Counted from the first letter of the stretch, positions 24,390-35,185 are shown. The stretch: 64,000 nt of DNA from Vibrio tubiashii ATCC 19109 (GCF_000772105.1 NZ_CP009354.1:2046001-2110000); one strand, 5' to 3'. A program made the numbers and translations. The notes: generated by a model not told the origin, from the letters alone.

Positions 24390-26270
24390 TTAAATTGTGA
24401 ACTTCTGGCAGTCTTGATTCAAGCTGCCAGACCTTTCTTCAACCACTCCGCTGACACTTCGTAGTTGTTCATTGTTCTGCTCTAACTCTTTCATAGCCGA
24501 AGAAATTTGCGTCATATTATCTGCCATGGACTGACTGGTCGTCGCAAGCTCTTTGATTGAAGAAAAAATGACTTCGGTTTGGTGCGATGCTTCATCTGCT
24601 TTTTCAGTAATCAGCTTAAGCGCATCCATTGCCTCTTGACCACGAGCCCGCCCTGTTGCCATTGAAGATTCAGATTGACCAATATATTGAATCACTTCAG
24701 CACTTTCTTTCTTCATGGTGTCTATAGTGCCGGAAATTTCCGTTACTGCATCGACGGTACGAACGGCTAGGCTGCGAACCTCATCTGCCACCACGGCAAA
24801 GCCTCGCCCTTGCTCCCCTGCCCTTGCCGCCTCAATAGCCGCATTCAACGCGAGTAAGTTAGTTTGTTCAGCGATACCATTGATAATCTCCATTACAGAG
24901 TCGACCTTCGAAGACGCTTCTTCAAGCAATTGAATGTGTCCTGCAGCAGACGTTAATATCGTCCCGACTTCTTCAAGGGAACCAATCGCAGCGCCAATAA
25001 CTTTGGCTCCCTCTTCAGCCGCGTCCGTTGAAGAACGCGATATTTCAGAAACAAACTCCAACGAATTGGATACCTCTTGAGTCGTGACACTCACTTCTTC
25101 CGTGGCTGATGCCAAGAGCTGAGTCTGCCCTAATACCTCTGATTGATGATGAGCCAACATATCTAGGCCTTGGTTTAATTCAGCGGCATTACCCGATAAC
25201 GCTTGACTACTGTCTTGGACGCCACGAACTAGCCCACCCAGATTTTCACAGCTTTCGTTAATGCTGCTGGCCAATTGATTAAATTCATCATTAGGGTTTT
25301 TGGTCAACGCCATTCGTTGAGATAAGTCACCACTCGATACCCCGTGCAACACCTGTCGAGTTCTCGCTAGCGATTTAGCCAAAGATGTGCTTTGCATAAC
25401 AAAAATAGCGACAGTAAAGACAGCTAACAATACACAAGCCACCAGCACTGACCACAAGGTTTGCTCTGAAGTGTTTTCGGCTGATGATTGGTACTGCTGA
25501 GAAATCGAACCGAGCTCATCAGTAATAGAGGCGATTAATTGTGTCAGCTGTGCTTTAGAAGTCAGCAATTGCTGCTCAACGCTACCTAACTGCTGCGATA
25601 ATTCACTGACCCTGACAAAGGTAGATTTATATTGTTCGATTTCCTTTTCATATAGCTCCAACATCGCATAAACATTCGACATACTTTCAAAGCTGCCCAT
25701 AGCGCGATTAAACAATTTCAAATTCTCTTCATTCGGTTGGAGCAAATAATTTTGTTGAGACTTCACCATTGCCTGAAAATCGGAGTTAAGCGTCACCATT
25801 CCAGTCTCTTCGATTTTCTTTTCAATCGTATCTGCCAATTGTTTTAGTTCACCAAGTTTTCCTTCATCAATGGTGAAACCAAGTTCTTGTTTCAAATTTA
25901 GCCATGGGTTAGCCGCAGACTCAAAATCATTCACATTTCGGGTAAGTTTGTCTGCTTGCTGGGTCAGTTCAAGCTTGGAGAGAAATTCAGCATCTTTATT
26001 AACAGCAGCGACTATTGCCGAGATCTCTTGTGTTGCCGTTGAAACTTGGGATCCACTTAAATTATCCAAGTTACTGCTCAGCGTAAGAATCTTACTCTGC
26101 GTTTGGTAGATAGACATTGACCCCGTAGATATATCACTACTCAAATGATACTGGTCGCTCATTTGGGTCAATCTTGATGAAGTAAATCCTGCTAAAGCGA
26201 CAAAGCCTAATGCTAATACAACCAAAAATAGCATCACCTTTTGCTTTTGCGAAAGTGCAAGCATATCCAT
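24390..26270 (-). CDS. Methyl-accepting chemotaxis protein
   Basis: A 626-residue chemoreceptor. TM1 is at ~11-29, a ~240-residue helical periplasmic sensor rich in Gln and Ser follows, TM2 lies at ~272-292, then HAMP and a long signalling coiled coil with the conserved hairpin tip [20 protein letters not shown] and [15 protein letters not shown]. The sensor looks like a long helical-bundle module, not a Cache domain; the ligand is unknown. There is no C-terminal NWETF-type pentapeptide for CheR/CheB docking. ATG 26270 is chosen because AAGGGA lies at ideal spacing; extending to 26321 would add a non-membrane tail before TM1. It lies between pflB and pflA on the opposite strand. Confidence 0.88.
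   Translation of the reverse strand: MDMLALSQKQKVMLFLVVLALGFVALAGFTSSRLTQMSDQYHLSSDISTGSMSIYQTQSKILTLSSNLDNLSGSQVSTATQEISAIVAAVNKDAEFLSKLELTQQADKLTRNVNDFESAANPWLNLKQELGFTIDEGKLGELKQLADTIEKKIEETGMVTLNSDFQAMVKSQQNYLLQPNEENLKLFNRAMGSFESMSNVYAMLELYEKEIEQYKSTFVRVSELSQQLGSVEQQLLTSKAQLTQLIASITDELGSISQQYQSSAENTSEQTLWSVLVACVLLAVFTVAIFVMQSTSLAKSLARTRQVLHGVSSGDLSQRMALTKNPNDEFNQLASSINESCENLGGLVRGVQDSSQALSGNAAELNQGLDMLAHHQSEVLGQTQLLASATEEVSVTTQEVSNSLEFVSEISRSSTDAAEEGAKVIGAAIGSLEEVGTILTSAAGHIQLLEEASSKVDSVMEIINGIAEQTNLLALNAAIEAARAGEQGRGFAVVADEVRSLAVRTVDAVTEISGTIDTMKKESAEVIQYIGQSESSMATGRARGQEAMDALKLITEKADEASHQTEVIFSSIKELATTSQSMADNMTQISSAMKELEQNNEQLRSVSGVVEERSGSLNQDCQKFTI
24404..24431 (+). terminator. Hairpin at the lpxR-like 3' end, inside the convergent chemoreceptor gene
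   Basis: TCTGGCAG and CTGCCAGA plus an inner CTTG/CAAG extension give a 12-bp stem with one bulge, then CCTTTCTT. It starts 19 bases after the lpxR-like stop and lies within the last codons of the opposing gene. The T tract is weak. Confidence 0.45.
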
Positions 26271-26498
26271 AAATAATCCCTTAACATCAGTGGTATGCGT
26301 TAATACTTGCCTAGCCAACAATTATCTTTTTATTATTAATATTCTTATATTTGCAACAATTTTATAACATACATTTTAGTCCAAGTACGCTTTTTTTTCT
26401 TATTTCGCAAAATGTTGTTTCTCGGAATCTCTAACCCTATTTAAACCCCACTTTTTGTAATAAAATAACAGGCAAATTACTAAATACGAGATGAGCAC

Positions 26499-27239
26499 AT
26501 GTCAACAACTGGTCGTATTCATTCTTTCGAGTCCTGTGGGACAGTAGACGGACCTGGTATTCGTTTTATTGTCTTTTTGCAAGGTTGCTTAATGCGTTGT
26601 ATGTACTGTCATAATCGCGACACATGGGATACTCACGGTGGTAAGGAAGTGACCGTTGAAGAAATCATTAATGAAGCAAAATCTTATCGTCACTTTATGA
26701 ATGCTTCAGGTGGTGGTGTGACGTGTTCCGGTGGTGAAGCCATGCTTCAGCCTGAGTTTGTCCGCGACTTTTTCCGCGCAGCCCATGCTGAAGGTATTCA
26801 CACTTGCCTTGATACCAATGGCTATATTCGTAAACACACTGACGTCATTGACGAAGTGCTTGAAGCGACAGACTTAGTCATGCTTGATCTTAAGCATATG
26901 AAAGATGAGATCCACCATGACTTTATCGGCGTCTCGAACAAAAGAACATTAGACTTTGCTCGTTACCTGCATAAGATTGGGCAAAAAACGTGGATTCGCT
27001 ATGTCGTCGTTCCTGGTTATACGGATGATGAAGAAGCAGCACATATGCTAGGTGACTTCATTAAAGACATGGACAACATTGAAAAGATTGAGCTGCTCCC
27101 TTATCACAAGCTTGGTGCTCATAAGTGGGAAGCTCTAGGTATCGAGTATCCACTAGAAGGGACTAACCCACCTTCCAAAGAAACCATGGACAATATCGTA
27201 TCAATTCTTGAGCAGTATCACTCAAACGTTAAATACTGA
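26499..27239 (+). CDS. pflA: Pyruvate formate-lyase 1-activating enzyme
   Basis: A 246-residue radical SAM enzyme that installs the glycyl radical on PflB. The CLMRCMYC motif places the cluster ligands at Cys30, Cys34 and Cys37, identical to E. coli PflA numbering; [14 protein letters not shown] is the SAM-binding glycine motif and LDTNGY follows. Length and motifs are complete. It has its own promoter region after a 230-bp gap and a clear terminator, so it is transcribed separately from pflB, unlike in E. coli, where pflA follows pflB directly. A GAG-rich ribosome site precedes the ATG. Confidence 0.97.
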   Translation: MSTTGRIHSFESCGTVDGPGIRFIVFLQGCLMRCMYCHNRDTWDTHGGKEVTVEEIINEAKSYRHFMNASGGGVTCSGGEAMLQPEFVRDFFRAAHAEGIHTCLDTNGYIRKHTDVIDEVLEATDLVMLDLKHMKDEIHHDFIGVSNKRTLDFARYLHKIGQKTWIRYVVVPGYTDDEEAAHMLGDFIKDMDNIEKIELLPYHKLGAHKWEALGIEYPLEGTNPPSKETMDNIVSILEQYHSNVKY

Positions 27240-27261
27240 TACCACTTAACGTCTAATTCGT

Positions 27262-27295
27262 AAAAAATACCAACCCACTCGGTTGGTATTTTTTT
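27262..27295 (+). terminator. Terminator after pflA
   Basis: AAATACCAACC-CACTC-GGTTGGTATTT followed by more T. The next gene begins ten bases later, so its ribosome site GAGG directly abuts the T run. Confidence 0.9.
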
Positions 27296-27304
27296 GAGGT
27301 TTAA

Positions 27305-27967
27305 ATGGAGTTGAACGAACTACTAGCGCTCTTCATTGCGCTAATTGCCCTGCTCTTTGTATGGCGTGATGTCAAAGAAGTATTCCTACCGAAATTAGTC
27401 AATGAACGTACGTTTCAGCACATTACCTTTGCAATCACATTTGCGTTGTTCGTACTCTGGTCAGCAGATGCTGGGGTGAAAGAAGGGTTATCAATCCACT
27501 TTCTCGGCATAACGGCACTGACTTTGATGTACGTTTGGCAAAGTGCGTTTGCCCTCTCTACTGTCGTTGCTTTGCTCATGGCTCTGTTTGGTGAATTTAC
27601 CTTCTATGCAGTTCCAGAGTACCTGCTCTTCTCCTGCTTAATCCCTATCCTTATCAGCTACAGCGTATTCCTCGCCAGTTATCGCTATCTGCCAAGGAAC
27701 ATATTCGTGTTTATTTTCGTTGCGGGGTTTCTCAATGGCGGCCTAACTGGGACTTTTCACTTAGTCATCAACTCAGCTTATTTTCTGATCGTTAGCGATT
27801 ACGACTGGCAAACGATTTTTGACAATTACCTAGTGTTTACTCCTCTACTTGCTTTCCCTGAAGGGCTCCTTAATGGGATGACAGCAGCGGTATTAACTGT
27901 GTTTAAGCCAGAATTACTACGAGTATTTTCCGATCGCGACTACATCTACAATCACTATCACAAATAG
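27305..27967 (+). CDS. CbiM-like energy-coupling factor family membrane protein
   Basis: A 220-residue integral membrane protein with about six or seven helices. SIHFLGITALTLMYVW, the FLNGGLTGTFHLVINSAYFL stretch and FTPLLAFPEGLLNGMTAAVL resemble CbiM-type ECF substrate-binding components, and Vibrio relatives are commonly described that way. No ECF ATPase, CbiQ or CbiN gene is nearby, so it would have to work alone or with unlinked partners, and the N-terminal metal-binding His-containing motif of true CbiM is not visible. Assignment is moderate and the substrate unknown. The ATG follows the pflA terminator closely, with GAGG seven bases upstream; either read-through or an embedded promoter drives it. 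Confidence 0.6.
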   Translation: MELNELLALFIALIALLFVWRDVKEVFLPKLVNERTFQHITFAITFALFVLWSADAGVKEGLSIHFLGITALTLMYVWQSAFALSTVVALLMALFGEFTFYAVPEYLLFSCLIPILISYSVFLASYRYLPRNIFVFIFVAGFLNGGLTGTFHLVINSAYFLIVSDYDWQTIFDNYLVFTPLLAFPEGLLNGMTAAVLTVFKPELLRVFSDRDYIYNHYHK

Positions 27968-28095
27968 TAACGAAATTTGTTGTCCAATCTTTGTGCTTTT
28001 CATATTAAATATGTGTTGAGATCATGTTTCAGCCCGCAAAGAACAGATAACCTAAGCACATTAAAAATGTATTAGATTATTTTAGTGAGGCCACC

Positions 28096-28596
28096 ATGGA
28101 AATGACTAACGCTCAACGTTTGATCCTTTCGAATCAGTATTACCTAATGTCGCAACTTGACCAAGAAAATGCGGCAAAGTACCAACGCCTACAAACCATT
28201 GTAGAGCGTGGCTATGAACTGCAAATGCGTGAGCTCAACAAAGACTTTGGTTGTTTAGTCGAAGCAGAATGCCGAGAAATCATCGACATCATGGAAATGT
28301 ACCATGCGATGCAAGAGTCAAACAAAATGCTCTCTGAACAAGAACAAGGTGAGGTTGACCAGCGCCGACTAACCTTCCTAGGATTTGATATTGCTTCTGA
28401 AGCGCAACTTGTTAACTACGTACGCTTCTTAGTTGATTCTGAAGGTCTATACCCTCAATTCAGTAAGGGCGAACACCACTTCAACGCGCAAATGCCAATG
28501 CTAGAAAAATATCGCCGTATGCTAAACACATGGCGTAACTGCCCTCGCCAGTACCACTTGTGTGCTAACGAGTTAAAGCAGATTTTTAACGCGTAA
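28096..28596 (+). CDS. yfbU: YfbU family protein
   Basis: A 166-residue soluble protein nearly colinear with E. coli YfbU: it opens [18 protein letters not shown], contains [16 protein letters not shown] and [10 protein letters not shown], then RLTFLGFD, and closes [18 protein letters not shown]. The function is unproven; E. coli YfbU has been linked to cell death and is otherwise uncharacterised. There are no membrane segments. An AGTGAGG ribosome site precedes the ATG. It is a single gene with its own terminator, convergent with the next chemoreceptor gene. Confidence 0.93.
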   Translation: MEMTNAQRLILSNQYYLMSQLDQENAAKYQRLQTIVERGYELQMRELNKDFGCLVEAECREIIDIMEMYHAMQESNKMLSEQEQGEVDQRRLTFLGFDIASEAQLVNYVRFLVDSEGLYPQFSKGEHHFNAQMPMLEKYRRMLNTWRNCPRQYHLCANELKQIFNA

Positions 28597-28616
28597 TAAC
28601 GATGTGAATACACAAA

Positions 28617-28643
28617 AAAAAGGGACCAAGCGGTCCCTTTTTC
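28617..28643. terminator. Bidirectional terminator between yfbU and a chemoreceptor gene
   Basis: AAGGGACC-AAGC-GGTCCCTT with long A and T flanks, between convergent genes. Confidence 0.9.
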
Positions 28644-28656
28644 TTTGCGTCTGTCT

Positions 28657-30543
28657 TTATGACAACTTAAATGTAGCAACTTTCGCACTTAACTCATCAG
28701 CCTGGCTCTTAACTTGGTAAGACTCCTCTGAACTTTGATTGACGCCAACCACCAATTGATCAGCCACATCTTTTATTGACGTAATGTTTTGAGTGATTTC
28801 ACTGGTCACATGCGTTTGCTCTTCAGCCGCAGTGGCGATTTGAGTTGCCATATCGCTGATTAATGTCACCGCTTGATTTATCTCGCCAAGCGCATTCGCA
28901 GCTCGGTCAGCATCTTGTACTGACAACCCTGCCAAACCAGCACTGCTATGCATGATTGAGACTGCTCTGCCAGTTGTTTCTTGCAGCACAGTAATCGTGT
29001 TTTTAATCTCTTCTGTCGAAGAATGAGTTCGTTGCGAAAGGACGCGAACTTCGTCCGCTACCACAGCAAAACCTCTTCCTTGCTCACCCGCACGTGCCGC
29101 TTCAATCGCAGCATTTAGTGCAAGTAAGTTGGTTTGTTCAGCGATACCTTGAATGGTGGCGAGTACGGTCGAGATCTCTTGACCGTGACGTTCTAGCTCA
29201 CCAACAATATCACTGGCACTTTGTAGTTCGTTAGCAAGTTTGTTGATTGAACCCTTCGTGTTTTCAACCAACTCATGACCATTTTCCGTACTCGCTGTAG
29301 ATTCTTGAGCAGCTTGCGCCGTTTGCTCCGCGTGAGACGCAATCTCTTGCGTCGCACTCGCTAATTCAGTAACTGCGGTCGCAACCATAGTAATCTCTTG
29401 TTGCTGGTGATGGATTTCATCCACCGCACTCTGAGCTCTACGAGCACTGGACTCTGACTGGTGTGTAAGCTGCGAAGACTGTTCCCTTATATGTCCTATC
29501 AGTTGCTGCAAGCTGCCAACAAAAGTATTGAAGTTATGGGCTAATTTGCCTACTTCATCGTGGGACTCGACTTTAATACGCTGAGTTAAGTCACCGCTGC
29601 CATTCGCAATCTGCTCTAACGCGTTAGATACATTGTTCAACGGACGGAAAAGCATGTTACAAAGAAGGTTAAACAGAATAGTACAGATAACCACAACAAT
29701 ACCGGTGACAAGTAACTGTCCCCAGACCGCACTAAACAACGGTGAAACTAATGAGTCATAGTCAACAACAATAACAGTGGTTAATCCGCTGTTATCAATA
29801 GACTTCGCATAGATAACAGACTCTTTTCCTAGCACATCTACATAGATATCGTGGCCAGAATTTACCGCCTCCTTAATTGAGCTCTCATTTAAACCCAGTT
29901 CCAGCAGTGACTTGTTAAGTAACTTCGTATCTTGGTGGGCAAAGACATTTCCTTTGTCGTTAGCAATGAACATGTAGCCTTCACCAGGAAGAATAACTTT
30001 CTCCATCCCACTTAAGATATCGGTAATCTCAACGTCCGCACCAAGCACTACTTGCTGCCCATGCAATTCTAGAGCCTTACCCAATGAAACAACGTTTGCG
30101 CCTGTTGCTGCGGCAACGGTCGGGTTGTCCATAAAGACTTTGCTAGGTTGTTTGACTGCATTTTTATACCAACCCCACTCTCTCGGGTCATCGTTACCCG
30201 GAGGCAAAACTACACCATTGGCATTATCTTGCCCACCATCTGGGTAAGCGAGAAAAATATTGTCGAAGTTTCCTGAGTTTTTAACTTGCTTGAGGTGAGT
30301 AACAATATCTTCCTTCTTAGATTCTTGAGATAGCGAAGTGAGTGCTCTCTCTTTTGACAAAATCCAATCGGAAACATACTGATTATATGAGGAGGCCGTA
30401 CTCTCTAAGCGTTGTTCCACTTCAACATTTAATCTTTCTAGTGAAGCTCGGAATGAAAGTCCCTCAACCAAAAGTCCCCCGATGACTATGGCAACACTCG
30501 CCGAAATTGCGAGCTTATTTTTGAGTGATAGTTTTTTTAGCAT
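28657..30543 (-). CDS. Methyl-accepting chemotaxis protein, Cache sensor
   Basis: A 628-residue chemoreceptor. TM1 at ~12-28, an extracytoplasmic double-Cache-like sensor (~35-270) with the [34 protein letters not shown] and [14 protein letters not shown] stretches typical of dCache_1, TM2 at ~275-297, HAMP, and the signalling tip [24 protein letters not shown] in the standard place. dCache_1 domains bind small organic molecules such as amino acids; the ligand here is not identified. No C-terminal pentapeptide tether is present. It is monocistronic, convergent with yfbU. The ATG directly gives a short positive stretch before TM1. Confidence 0.9.
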   Translation of the reverse strand: MLKKLSLKNKLAISASVAIVIGGLLVEGLSFRASLERLNVEVEQRLESTASSYNQYVSDWILSKERALTSLSQESKKEDIVTHLKQVKNSGNFDNIFLAYPDGGQDNANGVVLPPGNDDPREWGWYKNAVKQPSKVFMDNPTVAAATGANVVSLGKALELHGQQVVLGADVEITDILSGMEKVILPGEGYMFIANDKGNVFAHQDTKLLNKSLLELGLNESSIKEAVNSGHDIYVDVLGKESVIYAKSIDNSGLTTVIVVDYDSLVSPLFSAVWGQLLVTGIVVVICTILFNLLCNMLFRPLNNVSNALEQIANGSGDLTQRIKVESHDEVGKLAHNFNTFVGSLQQLIGHIREQSSQLTHQSESSARRAQSAVDEIHHQQQEITMVATAVTELASATQEIASHAEQTAQAAQESTASTENGHELVENTKGSINKLANELQSASDIVGELERHGQEISTVLATIQGIAEQTNLLALNAAIEAARAGEQGRGFAVVADEVRVLSQRTHSSTEEIKNTITVLQETTGRAVSIMHSSAGLAGLSVQDADRAANALGEINQAVTLISDMATQIATAAEEQTHVTSEITQNITSIKDVADQLVVGVNQSSEESYQVKSQADELSAKVATFKLS

Positions 30544-30725
30544 GCTTTATTCGCTTTTGTTTTATTTATGTATTGAACTTCTATGAGTCGCAACCATTAT
30601 ATTTTGAGGATAGAAATAAATAATGATCCAGCTCGAAAGTTAACAAATTTCTATCGATAGCGATAACAGCACTCCAAAGCATGCTTTGACGACTTCGCTA
30701 GCTGATTCGATTTACTACGAAGAGT

Positions 30726-31478
30726 TTAAAACACATAGGCAACACCAAGGTTTGCTGAAGTCGTAACGCCACTTTCTATTAACGGGCTGTCTTCAATTCC
30801 ACCTTCAATATTGGTGTATCGCACTCCTCCAGTAACGCGTATTTTAGGTGTGATATGCATATAACCAGAAGCGCCAATGAAAAACTGCCCGTCCCAGTCT
30901 GCATCGAATTCGTCGAAGTTAGAGCGCGCCGCTTCTTCAGAGCTCACTCCGTATAAATGATTGTTCAATCGCTCGCTGTTGTATGCAAAGCCCATTGAAG
31001 GTGTGATGCCCCAGCCGTTTCTTCGAATCGGTAACCGCCAAACGGCCTCTGCATAAATGCCGCTATGACGATGTAAGATGTCACTGCCTGCCGTCGCTTC
31101 AAACAAACCAACTAAAGTGATTACTTGGTAGGTTACCCCACCCAGCACAGTCGCTTGTCGTTCATCCATCAATCTAATATCAGGGTTAGTTGAATCCCCA
31201 GGTTTTAACGTACGAGGATCATATGCAGCCCTAAAGATAATGTTTTGCGGTGAACCAAGTGGGTATAAGCGATATCCGGCAGTAAAGCCACGTAAGAATA
31301 GATGCTCACCTTCATAGCCAACAAGGGGAATAATGGTTTCATTCGATGGCGTGTCTTTATAGACAGCCGGCGAGTATGAAGCAGCGGCACCAATTGACCA
31401 CTGGGAAATTTTTGCCATAGCCTGTGGGGCAACCAATAAGATCGCAGCGGGAAGTAACCTTTGCCAGAGTGATTTCAA
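30726..31478 (-). CDS. MipA/OmpV family outer membrane protein
   Basis: A ~250-residue exported beta-barrel of the MipA/OmpV family. The mature part begins KISQWSIGAAASYSPAVYK and contains PLVGYEGEHLFLRG and the closing VRYTNIEGGIEDSPL segment, a family hallmark, ending in VAYVF. Members include the Vibrio OmpV and MltA-interacting protein; the role here is unknown. The start is uncertain. A TTG at 31478 has AGGTG at good spacing and gives a clean signal peptide ending QAMA, while the farther ATG (31538) would add a 20-residue tail before it, which is unlikely. The gene is divergent from prkA. Confidence 0.75.
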   Translation of the reverse strand: MKSLWQRLLPAAILLVAPQAMAKISQWSIGAAASYSPAVYKDTPSNETIIPLVGYEGEHLFLRGFTAGYRLYPLGSPQNIIFRAAYDPRTLKPGDSTNPDIRLMDERQATVLGGVTYQVITLVGLFEATAGSDILHRHSGIYAEAVWRLPIRRNGWGITPSMGFAYNSERLNNHLYGVSSEEAARSNFDEFDADWDGQFFIGASGYMHITPKIRVTGGVRYTNIEGGIEDSPLIESGVTTSANLGVAYVF

Positions 31479-31853
31479 AACAACACCTAATACATAACTT
31501 GAGTGAATAACGGCGCAATTATATGGAACGCCATACATTTACGCAACAACTCATATTCACAGCAATAATTACACCAACCTTAACAACAACTGACTAGTAT
31601 TACTTAAGCTAGCAAAACGATTAATTTGCATAAGCACACGATCGCACAAGACACTCAATAATAACTGCCACAAATGCCTGATTCTGCACGTTACAACTGA
31701 GTGTGGTCTGACAACTAGCTCTTGGTCACAAATTGTAATTAAACACATATTTTTTAAGCAAAATTCTAAAAACCAACTAATCTTAAGTAAGAAAGGATTT
31801 GCTTTTCTATGCGGGTTTATTGTCAGTTTGACAGGTTCAGAGGGGAATTCATT
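31479..31853. promoter_or_regulatory. Divergent region between the MipA-like gene and prkA
   Basis: About 375 bp, AT-rich, with no gene I would support. It must hold promoters for both sides. Close to prkA there is a short inverted repeat TGTCA-GTT-TGACA (31821-31833). I looked for a sigma-54 element, since enteric yeaG responds to nitrogen stress, and saw none. Confidence 0.4.
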
Positions 31854-33788
31854 ATGAGTATTTTCGACCATTTCCAAGCGCGCTACGAAGCCTCAAAGGA
31901 TGAGGAGTTATCACTGCAAGAGTTTTTAGCTCTATGTAAGGATGACAAAAGCGCTTATGCCAACGCAGCTGAGCGACTATTAATGGCAATTGGCGAGCCA
32001 GAGGTCATTGATACAGCGCAAGACCCACAACTGAGTCGTATTTTCTCCAACCGCGTGATTTCTCGATACGACACATTTAAAGACTTCTACGGTATGGAAG
32101 ATGCCATCGAGCAGATTGTTTCCTACCTCAAACATGCGGCCCAAGGGCTTGAAGAACGCAAGCAGATTCTTTATCTACTTGGTCCGGTAGGTGGCGGTAA
32201 ATCGTCTTTAGCCGAAAAACTAAAAGCGTTGATGCAACAAGTTCCAATTTATGTGCTTTCCGCTAACGGTGAACGCAGCCCTGTTAATGATCACCCATTC
32301 TGTCTGTTTGATGTCAGTGAAGATGGTGAGCTACTTAAACAAGAGTACGGCATAGAAAAACGTTACTTGCGTTCGATTATGTCCCCATGGGCGGCAAAAC
32401 GACTCCATGAGTTCGGTGGCGACATTTCAAAATTCAAAGTTGTTAAAGTTAGACCTTCCATTCTAGACCAGCTAGCGATTGCTAAAACTGAGCCAGGTGA
32501 TGAAAACAACCAAGACATTTCGTCGTTGGTTGGTAAAGTCGACATTCGACAACTTGAGCATTTCTCGCAAGACGATCCTGATGCATACAGTTACTCAGGC
32601 GCACTATGTCGAGCAAACCAAGGCTTGATGGAATTCGTCGAGATGTTTAAAGCGCCAATCAAGGTGCTTCACCCGCTACTTACTGCAACCCAAGAGGGTA
32701 ACTACAATGGTACCGAAGGCCTATCAGCCCTACCATTTGATGGCATGATTCTCGCCCACTCGAATGAATCAGAATGGCAAACATTCCGCAACAACAAAAA
32801 CAACGAGGCATTCCTTGACCGTGTCTACATAGTCAAAGTGCCATACTGTCTACGCGTTGCGGAAGAAGTAAAGATCTACCAAAAACTGCTCGACCATTCA
32901 GAACTATCGAAAGCGCCATGTTCACCAAGCACGCTTGAGCTACTTTCACAGTTCAGTATTCTGTCTCGACTTAAAGAGCCAGAGAACTCATCGATCTTCT
33001 CCAAGATGAGAGTCTACGATGGTGAAACGCTCAAAGACACAGATCCTAAAGCGAAGAGCTATCAAGAGTATCGTGACTTTGCGGGAGTCGATGAAGGCAT
33101 GTCAGGTCTTTCAACCCGTTTCGCGTTCAAGATTCTATCGCGCGTATTCAACTTCGATCAGACAGAGGTAGCAGCAAACCCTGTTCACCTGTTCTATGTT
33201 ATCGAGCAGCAGATCGAACGTGAGCAATTCCCTCAAGAAACAGCAGAGAAGTATCTAGAGTTCTTGAAAGGATATCTAGTGCCACGCTACGTCGAGTTTA
33301 TCGGTAAAGAGATCCAGACTGCGTACTTAGAGTCCTACTCCGAGTACGGTCAAAATATCTTTGACCGCTATGTAACCTACGCAGATTTCTGGATTCAAGA
33401 CCAAGAATACCGCGATCCAGAAACTGGTCAGCTATTCGACCGCTCTGCATTAAACAATGAACTAGAAAAAATCGAAAAAACAGCCGGTATAAGCAACCCG
33501 AAAGATTTCCGTAATGAAATCGTTAACTTTGTGCTTCGTGCTCGCGCCAACAACAATGGTACGAACCCAGTTTGGACAAGCTACGAAAAACTGCGCACTG
33601 TGATTGAGAAGAAAATGTTCTCAAATACAGAAGAGTTGCTACCAGTTATCTCCTTCAACACTAAAACCTCTTCTGAAGATCAGAAGAAACACGATGACTT
33701 CGTCGCTCGTATGATGGAAAAAGGCTACACAGAGAAACAAGTACGCTTGCTATCTGAATGGTATCTACGCGTTCGTAAATCTTCGTAA
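31854..33788 (+). CDS. prkA: PrkA family serine protein kinase (YeaG)
   Basis: A 644-residue PrkA protein, the exact length of E. coli YeaG. An AAA+-like N-terminal domain carries Walker A GPVGGGKSS (~108-116) and the C-terminal half is the PrkA kinase domain. Known members act in stress, stationary phase and nitrogen starvation. ATG 31854 is used because GAGGGG lies nine bases upstream and the protein then starts MSIFDHFQARYE as in the family; the open frame upstream is not conserved-looking. It is the first gene of the prkA-yeaH-ycgB operon, with a strong intercistronic hairpin before yeaH that may set transcript stoichiometry. Confidence 0.95.
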   Translation: MSIFDHFQARYEASKDEELSLQEFLALCKDDKSAYANAAERLLMAIGEPEVIDTAQDPQLSRIFSNRVISRYDTFKDFYGMEDAIEQIVSYLKHAAQGLEERKQILYLLGPVGGGKSSLAEKLKALMQQVPIYVLSANGERSPVNDHPFCLFDVSEDGELLKQEYGIEKRYLRSIMSPWAAKRLHEFGGDISKFKVVKVRPSILDQLAIAKTEPGDENNQDISSLVGKVDIRQLEHFSQDDPDAYSYSGALCRANQGLMEFVEMFKAPIKVLHPLLTATQEGNYNGTEGLSALPFDGMILAHSNESEWQTFRNNKNNEAFLDRVYIVKVPYCLRVAEEVKIYQKLLDHSELSKAPCSPSTLELLSQFSILSRLKEPENSSIFSKMRVYDGETLKDTDPKAKSYQEYRDFAGVDEGMSGLSTRFAFKILSRVFNFDQTEVAANPVHLFYVIEQQIEREQFPQETAEKYLEFLKGYLVPRYVEFIGKEIQTAYLESYSEYGQNIFDRYVTYADFWIQDQEYRDPETGQLFDRSALNNELEKIEKTAGISNPKDFRNEIVNFVLRARANNNGTNPVWTSYEKLRTVIEKKMFSNTEELLPVISFNTKTSSEDQKKHDDFVARMMEKGYTEKQVRLLSEWYLRVRKSS

Positions 33789-33813
33789 TAGCAGTGTTTT
33801 AGCCCATGAAATC

Positions 33814-33840
33814 CCTACCAGAGTATAACGCTCTGGTAGG
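33814..33840 (+). other. Intercistronic hairpin between prkA and yeaH
   Basis: A perfect 10-bp stem CCTACCAGAG/CTCTGGTAGG with a 7-nt loop. No T run follows, so it is a poor terminator; such hairpins usually block 3' exonucleases and stabilise the upstream mRNA segment. Confidence 0.6.
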
Positions 33841-33904
33841 AGATTGGATGAATAAGTGTCTGTCGACATGTAACGGCAGGTGCATAAGAGATAAGGGGTG
33901 ACTC

Positions 33905-35176
33905 ATGGCGCAATTTATTGACCGACGACTGAACGGCAAAAATAAAAGTGCGGTAAACCGTCAGCGCTTTTTACGCCGCCATAAAGAGCAGATTAAAGAA
34001 TCTGTGGCGGATGCGGTAAATCGCCGTTCAATCACCAACACTGAAACCGGTGAAGACGTATCCATTCCGCATAAAGACATCAAAGAGCCCGTCTTTCATC
34101 AAGGCAAAGGTGGCTTAAAAGAGCGTGTCCATCCAGGCAATGACCAGTTCATTACCGGAGACAAAATCGAACGACCTAAAGGTGGTGGACAAGGCGGAGG
34201 TTCTGGCGAGGGCGAAGCCAGTGCTGACGGCGAAGGCCAAGACGATTTTGTATTCCAGATTTCTAAAGACGAGTACTTAGACATTCTGTTTGAAGATCTT
34301 GAGTTGCCTAATTTAGAAAAAAACCAAATCGCCAAAATTACCGAATGGAAAACCCATCGCGCCGGCTATCAAACCGCGGGGGTGCCAGCAAATATCGCGA
34401 TAGTGAAATCGCTTCAACAGTCACTTGCGCGTCGAACCGCAATGACGGCAGGCAAAAAGCGCATGTTGCGTGAACTCGAAGAAGAGCTCGATCGCGTTAA
34501 AATGTCTGAGCCAGCACAAATGCTCGAAGAGAAGCGTCTTCAAGAAGAGATAAAAGCTCTGCGTCGTAAGTTAGATACTGTTCCATTCATTGATACCTTC
34601 GATTTACGATTCAAGAACTATGAGCGCCGCCCAGTGCCATCTAGCCAAGCGGTTATGTTCTGTCTTATGGATGTGTCTGGCTCTATGGACCAGGCAACCA
34701 AAGACATCGCCAAGCGCTTTTACGTGCTTCTTTACCTATTCCTAACTCGCACCTACGAGAACGTAGAAGTAGTGTTCATTCGTCACCATACCCAAGCAAA
34801 AGAAGTCGATGAACATGAGTTTTTCTACTCGCAAGAGACAGGGGGAACCATAGTTTCAAGTGCGCTAAAACTAATGAACGAAATTGTTGCAGACCGCTAC
34901 CCTGTTGGAGAGTGGAATATCTACGCAGCTCAAGCCTCAGACGGTGATAACTGGGCAGACGATTCACCGCGATGCCGTGAGCTTCTCACCAAAAACTTAC
35001 TGCCAAACTGCCAATACTACTCATACATCGAAATCACTCGCCGCTCTCATCAAACCTTGTGGCATGAGTACGAAAAGCTTGAGGGAGCATTCCCTAACTT
35101 TGCGATGAAAAACATTCGCAGCGTTGAGGATATCTTCCCTGTCTTTAGAGAGCTTTTCAAAAAAGAGACTGCTTAG
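33905..35176 (+). CDS. yeaH: YeaH/UPF0229 family protein with von Willebrand A-like domain
   Basis: A 423-residue soluble protein. The basic N-terminus [20 protein letters not shown] is the UPF0229 hallmark. A Gly-rich low-complexity spacer (~95-115) follows, and the C-terminal half has a vWA-like motif [11 protein letters not shown] (~256) with a plausible MIDAS Asp-x-Ser-x-Ser. In E. coli YeaH is made with the kinase YeaG and is thought to be in the same stress pathway, possibly its partner or substrate. It sits between prkA and ycgB, the usual three-gene cluster. The ATG has AAGGGGTG upstream. Confidence 0.93.
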   Translation: MAQFIDRRLNGKNKSAVNRQRFLRRHKEQIKESVADAVNRRSITNTETGEDVSIPHKDIKEPVFHQGKGGLKERVHPGNDQFITGDKIERPKGGGQGGGSGEGEASADGEGQDDFVFQISKDEYLDILFEDLELPNLEKNQIAKITEWKTHRAGYQTAGVPANIAIVKSLQQSLARRTAMTAGKKRMLRELEEELDRVKMSEPAQMLEEKRLQEEIKALRRKLDTVPFIDTFDLRFKNYERRPVPSSQAVMFCLMDVSGSMDQATKDIAKRFYVLLYLFLTRTYENVEVVFIRHHTQAKEVDEHEFFYSQETGGTIVSSALKLMNEIVADRYPVGEWNIYAAQASDGDNWADDSPRCRELLTKNLLPNCQYYSYIEITRRSHQTLWHEYEKLEGAFPNFAMKNIRSVEDIFPVFRELFKKETA

Positions 35177-35185
35177 GGAGGCTGT

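Noticed and set aside
31479..31853. Sigma-54 promoter for prkA
   Set aside because: No TGGCAC-N5-TTGCA-like element on the plus strand of the gap.
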